DNA of 64,000 nt from Rosa chinensis (GCF_002994745.2 NC_037088.1:57492397-57556396), one strand, 5' to 3'. Positions 46,404-59,373 are shown, counted from the stretch's first letter. Program-made: numbers and translations. The notes: generated from the sequence alone by a model not told the origin.

Positions 46404-48097
46404 TGTTGAGTCACAAATTACTTACGCAATTGTGCCCCATAATTATGAAAATTGATTTGTCTTCCATGCTATTTTACCTTTTTTAATCCATTTCCTTTTA
46501 TTTGTAGGAAACCTTGCATTGAGAATAAAATGACTATTTGAGGCTTCAAATGTGGAGATTTGAAGCTAGGGGAAGAAGACACGGAGATTGGAAGAAAATT
46601 GCAAATCGATTTTTCCGGCGATTTTTCAGGCGACTTTTCAGGCAAACTTTTCCGGGGAGCCGCCACTCATGGAGGGTCTTTTCTCCAGCAAAGGAGGACC
46701 ATGGTGGTGAGAATCTCCCATCACTTGAAATTCAAATATCTCCCTACACCTTGTCCTTTTATCACCTTGTCAATTTGGGACCATTTGGGGGACAATGGTG
46801 TAAGAGCATCTCTTGCACACTTGGGGACCAAAGATGACACACCTAGCTGATCAAAAAGAGGCCAAAGACCAATTATTCAGATTCTTGACTCCATTCAATC
46901 ATCTTCATCCTATCCAAGATCTATTTTTCTCTCTAGAAAAGACACCACCATTTCCACCACTAAACCACCATCTCCACCCCTAAAACCTCCATTTCCACCA
47001 CTACAACCTTCATTTCCTCCACCATTCAACACCACAACGCATCTTAGAGATCCCAAATTTCACTATTCTTACCAATATCAAGAGCTTGGAGCAAGGAGAA
47101 GGAGGTGACTACCCCCACATCATGTTCTTGGAGACCCATCTCCACCACCTCTTCCGGCATCATCAATAGTCACCCTTTACTCTCTATCTCTTTATGTATT
47201 TGATGTTTAATAGAATGTTGAAGCTTGTGTATCTAGCTATGTGTGAGTAGTGAACTAGTTGGGGCTAGGGTTGAAAGCCCTAGCCAAACTTGCTTGGATT
47301 GATGCTTTTGTTTATAAATTGATGAAAATTCATGTTGTCATTCTCACATGCTAAGTCAATAGTTGAATGCATTACTTAGACCTAATCAATTTGAGTTATG
47401 TGTTTGCCATGACATGAAGTTTTTCCTAGAGATTGATTACCTCTAGGCAAAAAGGGAGCATGAAAGCACACCATGTGTGCATGTGAGGGTAGTGAGCTAA
47501 AATCACCTAGAGATAGGATTGGTTTGCTTGCTTGGTTACCTAAACTCTAAGCTTTATGCATTTAGGGGCAAAGGATTTAGACCTATCCGGTAATTGAATT
47601 TGTCTCTAGGTAGTTAGCTCTAGACTTATCCGGTTAGAGTTAATAAAATGAAAGGGGTTTAAGCCTTAGTAGTCCTATCCGGATGTTAAGAGGGTAGTTG
47701 GACAATTAGTTTTGCATCATTCATATTCAATTGCTTTAATGCTTGCAAGAGAGGCAAAAGGTGAAACCCGATGCCCTAACTCCCATCCATTTGATAACAA
47801 CTTGTTTTGTTTAGGTTAGTTTATATTACTTGCTTTCATTGTTTCAATTTGAATAGAAACCAATCTCAAAAATCAAAATCAAATCTCTTCACACCATCTC
47901 GCACATACTCACCATGAACTTTGGTTCACTTGTGAGCCTTTGTTTGTGATTGTACATTTGCATATTCTTCTAGTTTTTCCTTAGGTTTTCCCTAGCTAGG
48001 AAAGGATTTACCAATCCTCGTGGGTTCGACATCCTTACTTAATCTCATATTCTATAACTTGTACCTCTTGCACTTGAGGGTGGCTTTAATGCTAACA
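46404..48097. mobile_element. Solo LTR, family 1, copy B
   Basis: 1694 bp, begins TGTTGAGTCAC and ends GCTAACA. GTAAT is duplicated at 46399-46403 and 48098-48102. It is closely similar along its length to the solo LTR at 1283-2964. It lies inside LINE A: with the LTR and one GTAAT removed, the LINE frame reads through (…LEAITPVVTPEMNSQL…), which dates the insertion after the LINE. Confidence 0.93.
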
Positions 48098-48778
48098 GTA
48101 ATAGCCTCCAAAGTCTTGTCTACAGCCTCATAATCAATCTCCAAAGCCATGAACATTTTAGCAAAGTAAGTTGTGACGACCTCTGCCATCCCAGAATCAT
48201 CATCATGCCAATGCCCATCCTCATCAAACAAGCCTTGTAACATGTTTTTCCTCTTCCTATTCTCAGTTTTCCGGTGAAAATAGCCTGTATTACTATCCCC
48301 TTCCTTTAGCCAGGTAACCTTCGCTCTTTGTCGCCAAAACAACTCCTCCAGGTACAATAAAGATTGAAGCTTGTCCATTAAAGTTTTCTTTTCACCCTGC
48401 ACTTCCACCGAAATTGGTACTTCTAAAAGTTCCTCCAGTCTAGACCGAATCCCTCTCATCTGCAATTGTCTACCTCTAAACACTTGCTTCTGCCACCTAT
48501 CAAGCTGCAATCTCGTATGTGCAATCTTCTTCGTCACACAAAACATAGGTGCTCCAGCGACGTCCGTCCCCCAAGCCTCTTTCACCACACCATCGCATTC
48601 AAGATGTTGCAACCAGAACGCCTCAAACTTGAAGCGGTGTTGCTTGGAACGCACAACCAGAGGGGCTGTGCTAGCCTTCAGGAGCAGAGGTACATGGTCG
48701 GAATCCGAAGGCGGGAGATGAAAGAGTTTAGAGTGTCCAAACAAATCAAACCAAGATGGAGTGCAGACCGCTCGATCT

Positions 48779-49933
48779 TTTTGAACGTAAGAGAATTCAT
48801 TAAAGAAACCAGAGTACAGAATACAACAAACAAACTGAAAAGAAAGAAACTAACCCCTCCCAAAACAAGCAGGGAAGAGAAGCAAGACAGCCCAAAAACT
48901 AAGTCGGAGCATGTCCGGCATCATACAAGAGAATGTGAGAGAAGGAGGAAGGTGGAAACTGAACCCACTCAGCTGGACACTGCCTCCTGCGAACTAAACA
49001 AGCAATGTGGTCTGCTGCCTGATTAGCCATTCTGCTGGTCCAAACCCAGCTGTGAGAAACAAGATCAACTGTCAAATCTCTAATATGATCCACAAGAGGC
49101 AACACAGCCCAATCTGTAGATGTAGTGGAATGGGAAAGGAGATTGACAAGTTGGAGAGAATCAACTTCAAACAGAAAATGAGAAGCTCGCAATGAAAGGG
49201 CCAAGAGTACACCCAATCGGATTGCCAAAGCCTCTGCAACTAGTGGTGAAGCAGCAAAGGTGAACGTAGCCAGCCCAGAAACAAGACAACCAAAGGAATT
49301 TCTAGCCACAACAGCTAAACCAGAACCCTCCTTTGTCCAAGAAGCGTCAATATTTATCTTAATCTGAGTAGGGAGGGGAGGAAGCCATTTCGGTTTAGGG
49401 GGAGGACGCACAGGTCGATGCAAATTGGCGTTTGGAATGGAACTATCAGAGACAAGACCCAAGAAATCAGAAGATGCAGCAAAAGAGAGAGAGGCTACCA
49501 ATGCAGAGTTAGGTTGGGCGTCATTAAACACACAATGGCATCTATGTTTCCAAATATTCCAAAGCAAGAAACTGATATGTGTAAAAGTACTACATCTGGT
49601 TGTAAGTGAAATTGAAGAACGGAAAGATAAGTGGAGAAACCATTTAGCTAAAGTAGTGAGCTGATGAAGGGGAGGGCGATAACCTAAAGGATGAAGGAAC
49701 CATGTTTTAAGAGTCCAAGGGCAAGATAAAAGGAGATGCTCAATTGTTTCGGGAAAGAGATGACAGAGAGGACACAGAGGATCTGTTGATAATTTCCTAC
49801 GAAACAAATTGGCCTTAGTGGCTACAAAGTTAGAAACCGCTCTCCAAATGAAGTGCTTAATTTTTGGCAGAGATTTAAGGGACCAAACAAGCTTCCAAAG
49901 AAGGGGGTTGATAGTAGAAGATGAAGAAGGATC
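48779..49933 (-). mobile_element. LINE B, inserted in LINE A
   Basis: A 20-bp duplication lies at 48759-48778 and 49934-49953. The short poly-A tail shows as TTT at the left end. The minus-strand frame is open from the 5' truncation point to 48899: zf-RVT (KIKHFIWRAVSNF, CPLCHLFPETIEHLLLSCPW) and RNase H (INIDASWTKEGSGLAVV, ADHIACLV). It differs clearly from LINE A's own RNase H, so it is a different LINE family. Having no stop codons over about 345 codons, it looks younger than LINE A. Confidence 0.93.
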
Positions 49934-50112
49934 GAGTGCAGACCGCTCGATCTAGACGCAACAAAGTCTCATAATTCCACCAAGTGGCCATGGCGCCATG
50001 GAATCCTAAGTCCAACAAATCGCAATAGCCTAAAGCCTCACGGAAGCCTCTCATTTGGCTTTCCGCTCGAATCGGACCAAAAATCTTCTCCCCATTGTTC
50101 AAAATTTTGTTG

Positions 50113-50610
50113 ACGTATTCTCAAACCTTAAAATAAAGTATCCCATCGATCACTTATTTAAGTTTCCGAGTCAATGCTTCTTAATCTGTCTAAACATGTT
50201 AGACCTAAGAAGAAAATTAAAAATAAAATTTGAAAGTACATAGTTTACTTTTTATTTTATTTTATCATAACGTAATTAATTTAGTTTTACAGTCCAATAT
50301 GAGAGTTTAATCAAATGTATAAGTTGTGTAGGAGCATAAAAAGGTAGTGACAACTGGCAATAACCTAGAAGGTAAAAATTCTTGGTCCAAACTTTGGTAA
50401 TTAAAAAAGTTAATAACACCCCATATATTGAGAAAATTATTTGACTATAACAGGACAAAAATCAGATTTGAATTTTGTTGATATCCATGTTAGATACATT
50501 TATAGTCATTTAAGTGCACGTAATTGATTACATACAAAGTTGGTCAGACACTTCATTTTTCACATGTCGCTCCTAACAAAAAAAAGCGCATCTAAGACTA
50601 AAACAGAAGA
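50113..50610 (-). repeat. MBD-locus unit 2, right part
   Basis: Continuation of the unit 2 upstream flank beyond LINE A, matching 26602-27064 and then 40442-40480. Non-coding. Confidence 0.75.
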
Positions 50611-50933
50611 AACATAAATGGGTTAATATTTTTTGTGGCCTCACAATATTTTCTTATATTATATTTCTGAATTGGTAAATGCATGTGAATCACATTGCAT
50701 CGGGTCATGTCCGAATTTGAAAATTTGTTGTTTATTTGTTGCTATCAGTTGTAGAAAAATTCGAACATTTGAAAATATGATGAAGGAGTTACACATGACT
50801 GAATTGCAAACCAAGTTTTATTAATCCTCATATCCAATTTGCATTATTGCTTACATATGCATCACAAATTGGTTATTGTTAAAAGACTACATGGAAATAT
50901 GTTCTTAGACAACTCAAAATTCATGAAGTTATA

Positions 50934-51075
50934 AATCAAGCTAGAAGCATCTGAAGTGTATGATCCTCAGCTCTGATTGGCTTCTCAGCGTTCTGAACTC
51001 TTACTGCTTGCTTAGATTTCTTTACTTCCTATAGGGTGGTGTACTGATGCCCCAACGGGTCATAGTAATGCTGCA
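50934..51075 (-). pseudogene. Broken MBD-like second exon, unit 3
   Basis: After a GCAG acceptor the frame reads HYYDPLGHQYTTL, then TAG, then EVKKSKQAVRVQNAEKPIRAE. It parallels exon 2 of the intact gene with one nonsense change. The 3' flank (50615-50930) also matches that of the intact gene. Homology stops near 51099, in the intron, so the first exon is missing. Confidence 0.8.
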
Positions 51076-51099
51076 ATATAAGCATCACCAGTTTATATT

Positions 51100-52614
51100 C
51101 GAAAAAGTGACCCGACAGTGCATGGAATCCTCTCCGATTTGGTGCGTGTAATTACATGCACCAAATAACAAATTGGTCAACTAAATTCCTTCCAATAGAA
51201 CACACACATGGTAGATATATTCATATATCCCACCACCTCTCAGTACGTATTGTTTGGTGTCGCACAACTATTTCCAAAACTCATTTCCATCAGTATCAAT
51301 GTATCATACATAGCTTAAAAAGCCAAAGCACTGCCCTATCGAGCACTAAGCATGCATGCTTCTAATACACCAGTACCCTGAGACCATACTCGGTGATGCA
51401 CTACACGAAAGGCTCACTTGCGGCCTCCACCACCACAAGGGCGAGCGTCGAGTTTCATCACTCATATTGTCTTATGAAGTTACAAAGCATCTAATGCAAT
51501 TGGGCATTTGAGTACTTGGATCTCTCATTTTTTTACTTGATGTCAAACTATAATTCGATAAGAGAATTGATGCATTGTTCGCAACTCAGTCAATTAACCC
51601 CTCTTATCATCTTATCAGATGCTCCGTTTCCTTCTACAACTGAATCAGAAACAATTTTCAGCGTCCCAAAAGATGAGGCACCTACCTACCTGTTGGCAAG
51701 GACATGCATCTCACCAGTCTCCAAATCCCAGCTTATGGGAGGTTGTTCATTTCGGCAACTAGACTGTACCACCGTCACAGCCCAGTATCTTCACCATACC
51801 ACATTGGTTCTCCTTGGCCCATATTGACCTGATTATACTGAATTTTATGTTATAGAAATATATAAACAGCTAGAGAATCAACAGGCCAATGACAATCAAA
51901 CCACCATAAACAATTTGTTCATAAGATTGTTGCTTATGACTTGTTAGAAAAAGAAACAGGTGGATTCGTAGAAGGACTATGTTTATAGTACTGGCACTGA
52001 TTTTCCAGTTCGGAAACTCGAGTTTAAGTATGGAAGACAGGATCACAGTAACAGACAAATATATCTGTTGGAAAACAATAGCAACAACAGCAGCATGATC
52101 TCTCTCACATAAACTTTATTGTATTTATTGGGTAAAAACAATTATACTCCAAGAAACCATTCCGACTGGGGAAGAAATGCAACTCAACATTGGTAGAAAA
52201 AGAAACAAAAAAGATTACAATGACAAATTCCTTGGCCAACAAAAATAAGGACAAGGGATACATTTCAAAAAGAAATCAAAGAACAAAAACAAAAATGGTA
52301 CACCATAGTCAACCAAGTACCAACTAGTTAGGTGATGCTGCTGGACTGAACCAGCAGTGATTCCAAAAACCAGAAAGCGTTGCTTGATGTCTGTGCACTG
52401 TAGGTGAAAGAATATAGTATAACTTCCCAGCAGAAACAAAACAATGAAAATGTCTCCACTATATAGTATATGCCTCAGGTTATTGGTAATTCGTGTTGGT
52501 GAAATGGACCTCTGCCCTTCATTCTGGTTCTCACTTATTTGATGTCATGGGAAAAAAAATTCTGAAAAGCCGCAGTACAATTCTCTCATCTCAAAAGCCA
52601 AAAATCTGTACATC
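51100..52614. other. Intergenic region, 3' side of the DUF506 gene
   Basis: No gene recognised. The open stretch at 51516-51827 has no known domain. The part from about 52140 to 52614 is likely the 3' untranslated region of the minus-strand DUF506 gene. Confidence 0.4.
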
Positions 52615-54530
52615 TCAAAGAGCCCGGAACAAAGAATAACTCCGCGCAGGCTTGTGTCTCCGGATATTATCATTGCTCTTGGGCTTCAACAGTCTATTTG
52701 CTTCTATTTCAGAGTGAAGCTGGGACTGCAGCATCTTCAAATGTCCACTGCATTGTTTGTGGTCAAAAGAGAAGATACTGTTGGCATTATGTTCATCTAG
52801 ATCGAACTGTCTCTGATAAGGTGACTGCCATTTTGCTTGCAAATAAGCAAGTGATCTCCACGGAGGAAGAGGCATTGAGTTCTGCTTGAGGGAAGATCTA
52901 GCTGCTTCAACCATAACTTGAAGGAACTGTTTCAACCTAGTCAAGGAGCCCACATAAACAACTGGCAGCGAATTCAATATCCTGTCATATGATTGAACAG
53001 CTCTAGCTATTTCAAAGTGGCTTCGAAAATCAATGTCGATGATGAGACGTTCAGAACTCCCTGTATTGCTGTGGTTGACCACATCTATATATTCATGATC
53101 CCCTGAGATGATACAAAACGAAACTGTCAAAAATGGCAGATTTTCCCAATCCTCAATGAAATCAGAATAATCTATCTAGACCCAGTTAAATTGAGCATAA
53201 GCAACTATTCCTAAAAGCCATTCGTCCACTTATTTCCAATTGCTTGAAACAATATTGGAAATGGTTGAAGAGTGTATATGAAACATAAACTACTAATTGC
53301 AGAATAGATTTTGTGGGAACATGAATGGACTATACTGGTATATTCTGGCATCACTCTACATGCAACAGACACAACACAACGACTGTTTTACCAACAGATA
53401 ATTAACACCGAGTAGGAAACAACAAACCCTGCTTCTCTAATATATGGTTTTGCAAAAGTGAAGAATGGCATACCTCCAGGGACCTTTCCACTGCCCTGCC
53501 ATCTAGCCGAACACACAGCAGCATCGTAACCAGAAAGCCTGAGAAGCTTTACTAGAGAAAACTTGAGGCAGCTGGCATTGCACGGACCTGACTTGACAAG
53601 ATGAAGATTGTTTTCACTGATTGATAGTATAAGAGAATGAACCACTGATGCCAAATCATTTTCGTACTGAGCCACCGAGCACTTGTAACACTGTGATACA
53701 AAACAACACCATCATTAGAAGTGTGCACATATGAACAACTCAGCCACATGAAATTGCACAACTTCAATAAAGCACTGTTATTGCAGAAAATTTAAATTCA
53801 AAATTCAAACTGAGTTCAATAACAACAAAACTTTGAATTGGAAAAGTTATATAACCAGTCAAGCCGCTTCTGAATAATTTCAAATTGCAGACTCTCAAAA
53901 GAACATAAACTCATCCAAATATTAGAATTTGACTCGGAATATAAAACTAGTCAAGAAGAAAAATTAACAAACAAGTCGGTTACCCATAATTCAAAAATTC
54001 AACCTATAATTTGAAAATTTTTGTAGCTCTGACTTTAGAATTAGTCAAGGAAACTATTTTGTTATTTCTGATAAACCATGAAGTTCCACTGGAAGAGCAA
54101 AATTCAGCTCCAAACTACGTTCAAATTGCCGGAAATCTTTCGAAATGGTCTCAATTACACTCCGATTCGTAGAATTAGTCACAAAAGTTACCATTTAGGA
54201 AATTTTGCAGCTCAAACTCAAATTTTACTCTATAAAATTAATCAATAAATTCGTAAAATTCATTAATCAATAAATTCGTAAAATTCTTGCAGATTAAACA
54301 GAGATGGTCGATAATCGTACCGCAATCTTATCAGCGAGGTGAGCGAGATCGGAGAGATGAGCGGAGTCGCTATCGCTGCTACACCAAGAGTCGCCGGCGC
54401 CGGCGCTACCGTTCTCCAAAAAATCGCTGACCATCGAAGCCAGGTCGTGCTCGCTCTCCTGGCTCAGAGCCCCTCCGATCTGACCTCTCATCCAAACGTC
54501 TCCTCCGGCCATGCACACACGGCAATCCAT
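52615..54530 (-). CDS. DUF506 / PDDEXK-like family protein
   Basis: Three exons, 54530-54321, 53690-53474 and 53102-52615, give 304 residues with consistent phases. Start is the ATG at 54530 (MDCRVCMAGG). The middle exon has YENDLASVVHSLILSISE, then a cysteine-containing CNASCLKFSLVKLLR and SGYDAAVCSARW. The last has EYIDVV, RLIIDIDFRSHFEIAR, LPVVYVGSLTRLKQ and MPLPPWRSLAYLQAKW. This order defines the plant DUF506 family, a PDDEXK-nuclease-like fold of mostly unknown role; some members respond to hormones or nutrient stress. The N-terminus is rich in Ser/Asp/Gly. No targeting signal is seen. Nuclease activity is unproven for the family. Confidence 0.92.
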
Positions 54531-57500
54531 TATCTCCCCAAACACAGCGTCGTTTCCTTCTCTCTTCTTCCTCCTATCGCCACGTCCCTATTGTGGCTAT
54601 CATCCTGTGTGGAGATTCAGCGTTAGAGAACCCGACCCCGGTGCATTTTTTTTTTCCAAAACCTCGCTTCCTCCTCCTCAAATTCAGCTCCCAATTTCTC
54701 AACAGAAAAAAAAAATGCTCGAAATTCACAAAAATTATGAGAACAAAATTGATCGAATTACGTGGTTTTCGTTTTTTTTTTTTTTTTATAATTTCTTTTG
54801 GTTTTCGGAAACAAAATTTCTGAGTTGGTTGATCCAGAGAGGCGAGAGGTGATCAACGGAAGAAGGGAATTAAGGGGAAGAAGAGGGAAAGGCTTGCTCT
54901 CTGTTTTGCAAAATCAAAACGGGACGGAATGGAAGCAAACGGGGATAGGGACTTTGATATAAAGGAGGAGGTTGGGGGGGTTGCTCGAAATGACGAAACT
55001 AGCCGCGCCGGATTACTTAAGGACCACGAAATCCTCGTTTATGCCGAAACAGTGGATAAAGGGGGGAATTGTATTTGGACGGTAATCGAGGTATATTTGG
55101 GTGGCTTTGGCGGGTTGGAGCTGGATTCTGTTTTTTAAAATCAAACTTAATCCTTTGGGTAATTTTTTTTTAAGCGGAAGACGACAGCTTGTTTATTTAA
55201 TTTTTTTTTTTTTTAAGGGGAAATTCACATTTTAACGGTTGCAATTTCGTTGAAGGTGCGAGGAATATTCTAACCCTCATTGCTGTAGCGTTTCCCCAAC
55301 CATATTACACCTATTTTTTGTAGCGAAATTACTAAATATTACCCTTCCACCTATGCTTCTGCAGCTTATTTGGAGGGATCTTGATGCGATTTGTATTGTT
55401 TTTCTGTTTTTTTTTTTTTAATTAAGTTTTTTTTTTTCTCGATTTGAATTTTGTGTTTTTCTATTTCCGGGCTCTTTGAGGGGAATTGTATTTGGACGGA
55501 AATCGAGGTATATTTGGGTGCCTTTTTTCTTCCTATATAAGTATATAAACAAGAAAAAGGAAATTACTAAATATTGAAATGCAACCAACTGTGAACTATG
55601 ACAGGTGAGTTGGAAAACCACATGGGCACAATGGGAATTCCGTGATAGCAATAACTAGATTTATATTATACTTGGGGACCAAGTCACAATCCACTTGAAT
55701 TGAATTCTGTTTTTTATCAGAAAACTAGATGAGGATGACATCAGCCGTGACTAACACGGAATACAGTTATTTTATATTAATTAAAATTTAAGCAGTGATT
55801 TGAATTTTACCTCAATTTGTGGAAAAAAATTTAAGTCACAATTATGTCATGTTGCACATTTATTCTAATAAATATTTTGAATATTTCACATCATAACAGG
55901 GAGTTTTTAAATATTATATTTTATTTGACTGATATATAGCTAATGAATCGAGCGTCCGTATTACACGGTGATGAAAGTAATCATTTTCAATGTTTCACAT
56001 CGCAGCAACGAAGAGTTTTTAAATTAAATTGTATTTCACCAAAATAAAACTAGAGACTAGAGAGTTAAGCGTGTAACTACTTATAGATAGTGCCAAGTGA
56101 TTTTCCTATAATACTCCTTTGAGAGACCATCCATGTTTTATAGACATACTTCTGCTATCATGATAAAAAAAAATAATAATAATAATAAAAAAAAAAATTA
56201 CTATGTGATCGAGAATTAAAAGTGTTAAATGACACGACAGTTCTACTCAAGACCCGTTTCAGATGTAAGCACTCATGATTTGTCATTGTTTATATATTTT
56301 TTTTTTTTTTGGCCTGAACCATTGTTTATATGTTATTCACTACGTTATCTAAAGAATAAAAATTTCGCCAAAATCCAGCAGTTCTTATTTTAAATCCCAT
56401 TTCTGAAAAGAATAACAACGGGCAAAAATAAATAGATAAACCAAAAAAAGCAAAGAATAAACAATGATTTGATGCGAAAGCGCGGGCGCGCCAAAAGGGT
56501 GGGACCACGCGCTGAGAAGCAGTCTCTTCCACTGTCCTTCGACTACTTTAAAGAGGATGAGGACATTCAATCGAAAAAATAAAAAGAAGAAGACGGATAA
56601 AGACACCTGGCACGCTGCGAGTTAATGTCCAGCGGGGAGCCTAAAATGACCGAACCAACCCATTCATGCTTTTCATTAATGCCTATAGAGCAAACAAACA
56701 AAGCTAGTTCATGCTTTTCATATCGGATGGTCGGTTAGTTGGGACCTGGAAGCATCCTCTGCTACTATTTATCCACATTAAGAACCATCCTGTGGTCTTC
56801 CCCTAGGCATAGTTTGGCCCACTTTCAAGTTTCAAGCACATTCTCAGTTATTCACTGCAACGGTCAAGTGTTGACGGGACATTAGCGAGAGTACGAATTT
56901 TTATTTGACAGTTTACGATATTTCTATACTCAACTCATTTTAGAGTTTCTTAAGAAATAATGACATAAAAGTTGGATAAATTAACTTTGTATGGTGGTAA
57001 GACAACTTCAAATCTTTTGTAGAGCTAATCTGTAACTACATAGAGCAAGTTTCCCTCTTCACGGGGGGTCTACTAGGAGCTAGTCTACCAGCGGAGGAAC
57101 TAGTTTACCACTAGCAGAGTGTAGATAAATTGATGTATCGAAGAATCTTCTGTAATTTTATGCAAATAGAGTTATTGTATGTCAACATAAGCGATATTTA
57201 AGATAAGAACAAGATGAAAAAGCGCGTATGTGGAAAATTAAATATCTTCAAACTATTTGCTAAACTTGCTGCATGAAGTCAAAGACTATATCAAAAGAGA
57301 ATGAACAGGTTCATGAAGCATGACGAATCCACTCAGGTTCAACAGGAATGACGATCGTAGATTTTGACCAAAACCTCTAACCAAATCACTACGCCACATC
57401 CTTAAACACAGCAGCACACTACTAGAGACCATACCATATAATGTATTTACCATTGACTTTATACCAAACGCATTGTATTCTGTTCTACCATATTCTATCT

Positions 57501-59373
57501 AACAGTTTGGATATTTAAAACACCCACAAACTAGGCCAAGCCAGGCTGGAGTGGAGGCCATGGGAGCAAAAGCACATGCAAAGGGATCAAAGGAATGAAT
57601 TGTCTAATACTGGATGCATCTATCAGTTTGAAATCTGATTATTTCTGTTAGGATAAGTTCATAACAAAAGAAATCCAGATAATTCTACCCTACAGTATCA
57701 GTGGGAATCTAATGATTGCAAAGATCATTGGCCATTGGGGAAGTGGACCTGGAATCAAATAATTGATGGATAAAATAAGAACTTGGAATTATTTATGAAA
57801 AATAGGCTTGTGCAACAAACTAGCATATGTCCAAAGTTCCAAACCAGAGATTAGTTTACGAAGACTATAACTATGTTGAAACCCAACCACAGCAGGCAGC
57901 AACTTTAAAAAATTGAGTTCAACAAATAACTACTCTTGATGACTTTTCACACATGATTAAAGCATTTAACTTGAACTTTTTCTTTCCATCATATAGCCAA
58001 ACCCATGAACCGCATCCAGGATTAGGTTAAAAGGGTTTCTGACTACCCAAAAGCCCTTTTGGTTGGCAGAAACAATTGAAAGTGCTTTTTGGCCCAAAAA
58101 TAACTTCCTTAGTAAGTGCTTCCAAGTGCATTTCAAGAAGCACGTTGTTTTCCGCAAAAGCTCATGTGGCCTTCAATAGAAGTGCTTCGAGCAGAAGAGC
58201 TATCGCGTAGAAGCACTGCCAGACAGGGTCAGAGTTTTCTGGGAGGGAAGGAGGTTTCTTGAGGGTTAGGCATATGCAGCATCAGTCCCCCTCTGTTTAT
58301 GGGTTGTATGTTGGCCTAACAATGAACACCCAAAACTTGACAAACCAAATGCATGTGGCAGAAAGACTATTTTAATACCTCTTTGATAAAGAGTGGAGAC
58401 AGAGGGAACATGAGGCATGTTCTGGCTCAATCTACTTGGGCCACCAAGGAATATCCAAACGTCCATCCTGTATTGGTAAAAACAAGAATCCCTATGATGA
58501 CTCTAGAACTCAATATAGGCTGCCAGGAAATAGTCTTGTAAAAACACACACAAAATCAATAAATAATTAAAAAAGGTAGATGCTGCAAGCACTTGTTTTC
58601 TATTTTCCTCTGAATACAACTCTTGTCTCTTTTCAGTGAATGTATATTGGTGTTGCAAATTGTTCACACCTAAAGCTATTTCCCAGCACAGGGGGATTGG
58701 TAAAAGAACACTCATTCACATGCAACTTCATATCCAAGAAAAGCATCAATAATATTGTTTCAGGAAACAGATTAATTCTGCAGTGACAGAAGCCAATAAA
58801 AGAAGAGATCCTTATAATTTAATTGAAATAAGGCAAAGAGAATAAATGCTTCTCATGTGTTGATAAGTCAGAAACATTGATTGACTGGAAAAAAAGGAAG
58901 CTGCTGCAAAAGGCATTAATTTTATATGGATCAAATGTCAAAGCAATCAACAAACACATGCTATAGTACATAAAAATCAAAGGTAGCTAACCAAAGCTAG
59001 ACATAGTACAAGAATGATTTAGACAAACACATCGAAAATGATCATGGCAGATGTATCAATGCCAATAATCTGCACGCAGTCACAAACAGGCATCAACAAT
59101 TGTGACAGACATGGAGTATCACAAACAAAAGGCTTCATATAGTATTGCATCATAAAAAGGAAAAGGGAAACTTTGGATCATTTACAACTATGCAAGAATG
59201 TAAAACTTCTGAACTGTATTATATAAGAATTTCAATAACTTCAATAGAAAGCATTATTAACTACAACAAGGATTCTGCTTAAAATGTTGTTCAAAGAGCA
59301 TCACTACTTTCCTGGCGAGCTAAATTAGTGTTTCTGGCGGAACTAAAAGGTACCTGTTGACACCATGAAAGCT
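54531..59373. other. Intergenic region between DUF506 and PSF2 genes
   Basis: About 4.8 kb with no supported gene. A G-rich stretch at 54840-55136 holds an open frame (54929-55138) with no known domain. A 45-bp direct repeat lies at 55065-55112 and 55482-55530. (AAT)n and poly-A runs occur at 56166-56200. About 58030-58200 contains AAGTGCTT/AAGCACTT words typical of a worn plant MITE, without clear ends. Confidence 0.4.
55065..55530 (+). repeat. Direct repeat of about 45 bp
   Basis: Both copies (55065-55112 and 55482-55530) start GGGAATTGTATTTGGACGG and continue through ATCGAGGTATATTTGGGTG, with one difference between them. They bracket 370 bp of T-rich sequence. No transposon ends were seen. 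Confidence 0.85.

Larger units (their letters stand above)
43542..50102 (-). pseudogene. LINE A ORF2: endonuclease end, RT, zf-RVT, RNase H
   Basis: In order on the minus strand: endonuclease C-terminus (LGYCDLLDLGFHG, RLDRAV, then SDSDHVPLLL after LINE B is skipped); RT spacer (WLKEGDSNTGYFHRKTENRK); RT core (GPDGMPHIFFQHYW, LKLDMSKACDRMEWVF, FVDD at about 45577-45590); zf-RVT (AKIHIWRVCLDILP); RNase H (INVDGSFN, ETDASEVKRQL). Lesions include a frame change near 46310, TAA at 45728-45730 in place of the glutamine of RQGDP, and TGA at 45119-45121 in place of a tryptophan. It cannot make a full protein. Confidence 0.9.
43495..50112 (-). mobile_element. 5'-truncated L1-type LINE (LINE A) with two later insertions
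   Basis: A poly-T run at 43493-43503 is the antisense poly-A tail. A 17-bp duplication, ACGTATTCTCAAACCTT, lies at 43478-43494 and 50113-50129. The element begins inside the endonuclease domain, so it is 5'-truncated. It was later split by a solo LTR (46404-48097) and by LINE B (48779-49933). Without these it is about 3.7 kb. Its sequence still spans endonuclease end, reverse transcriptase, zf-RVT and RNase H. Confidence 0.93.

Noticed and set aside
49875..50102. A 75-residue frame ending FFIFYYQPPSLEACLVP as a separate gene
   Set aside because: It is LINE A endonuclease read out of frame into LINE B past the duplicated target site.
54929..55138. 69-residue frame on the plus strand upstream of the DUF506 gene
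   Set aside because: It includes part of a short direct repeat and has no known domain or splice context.
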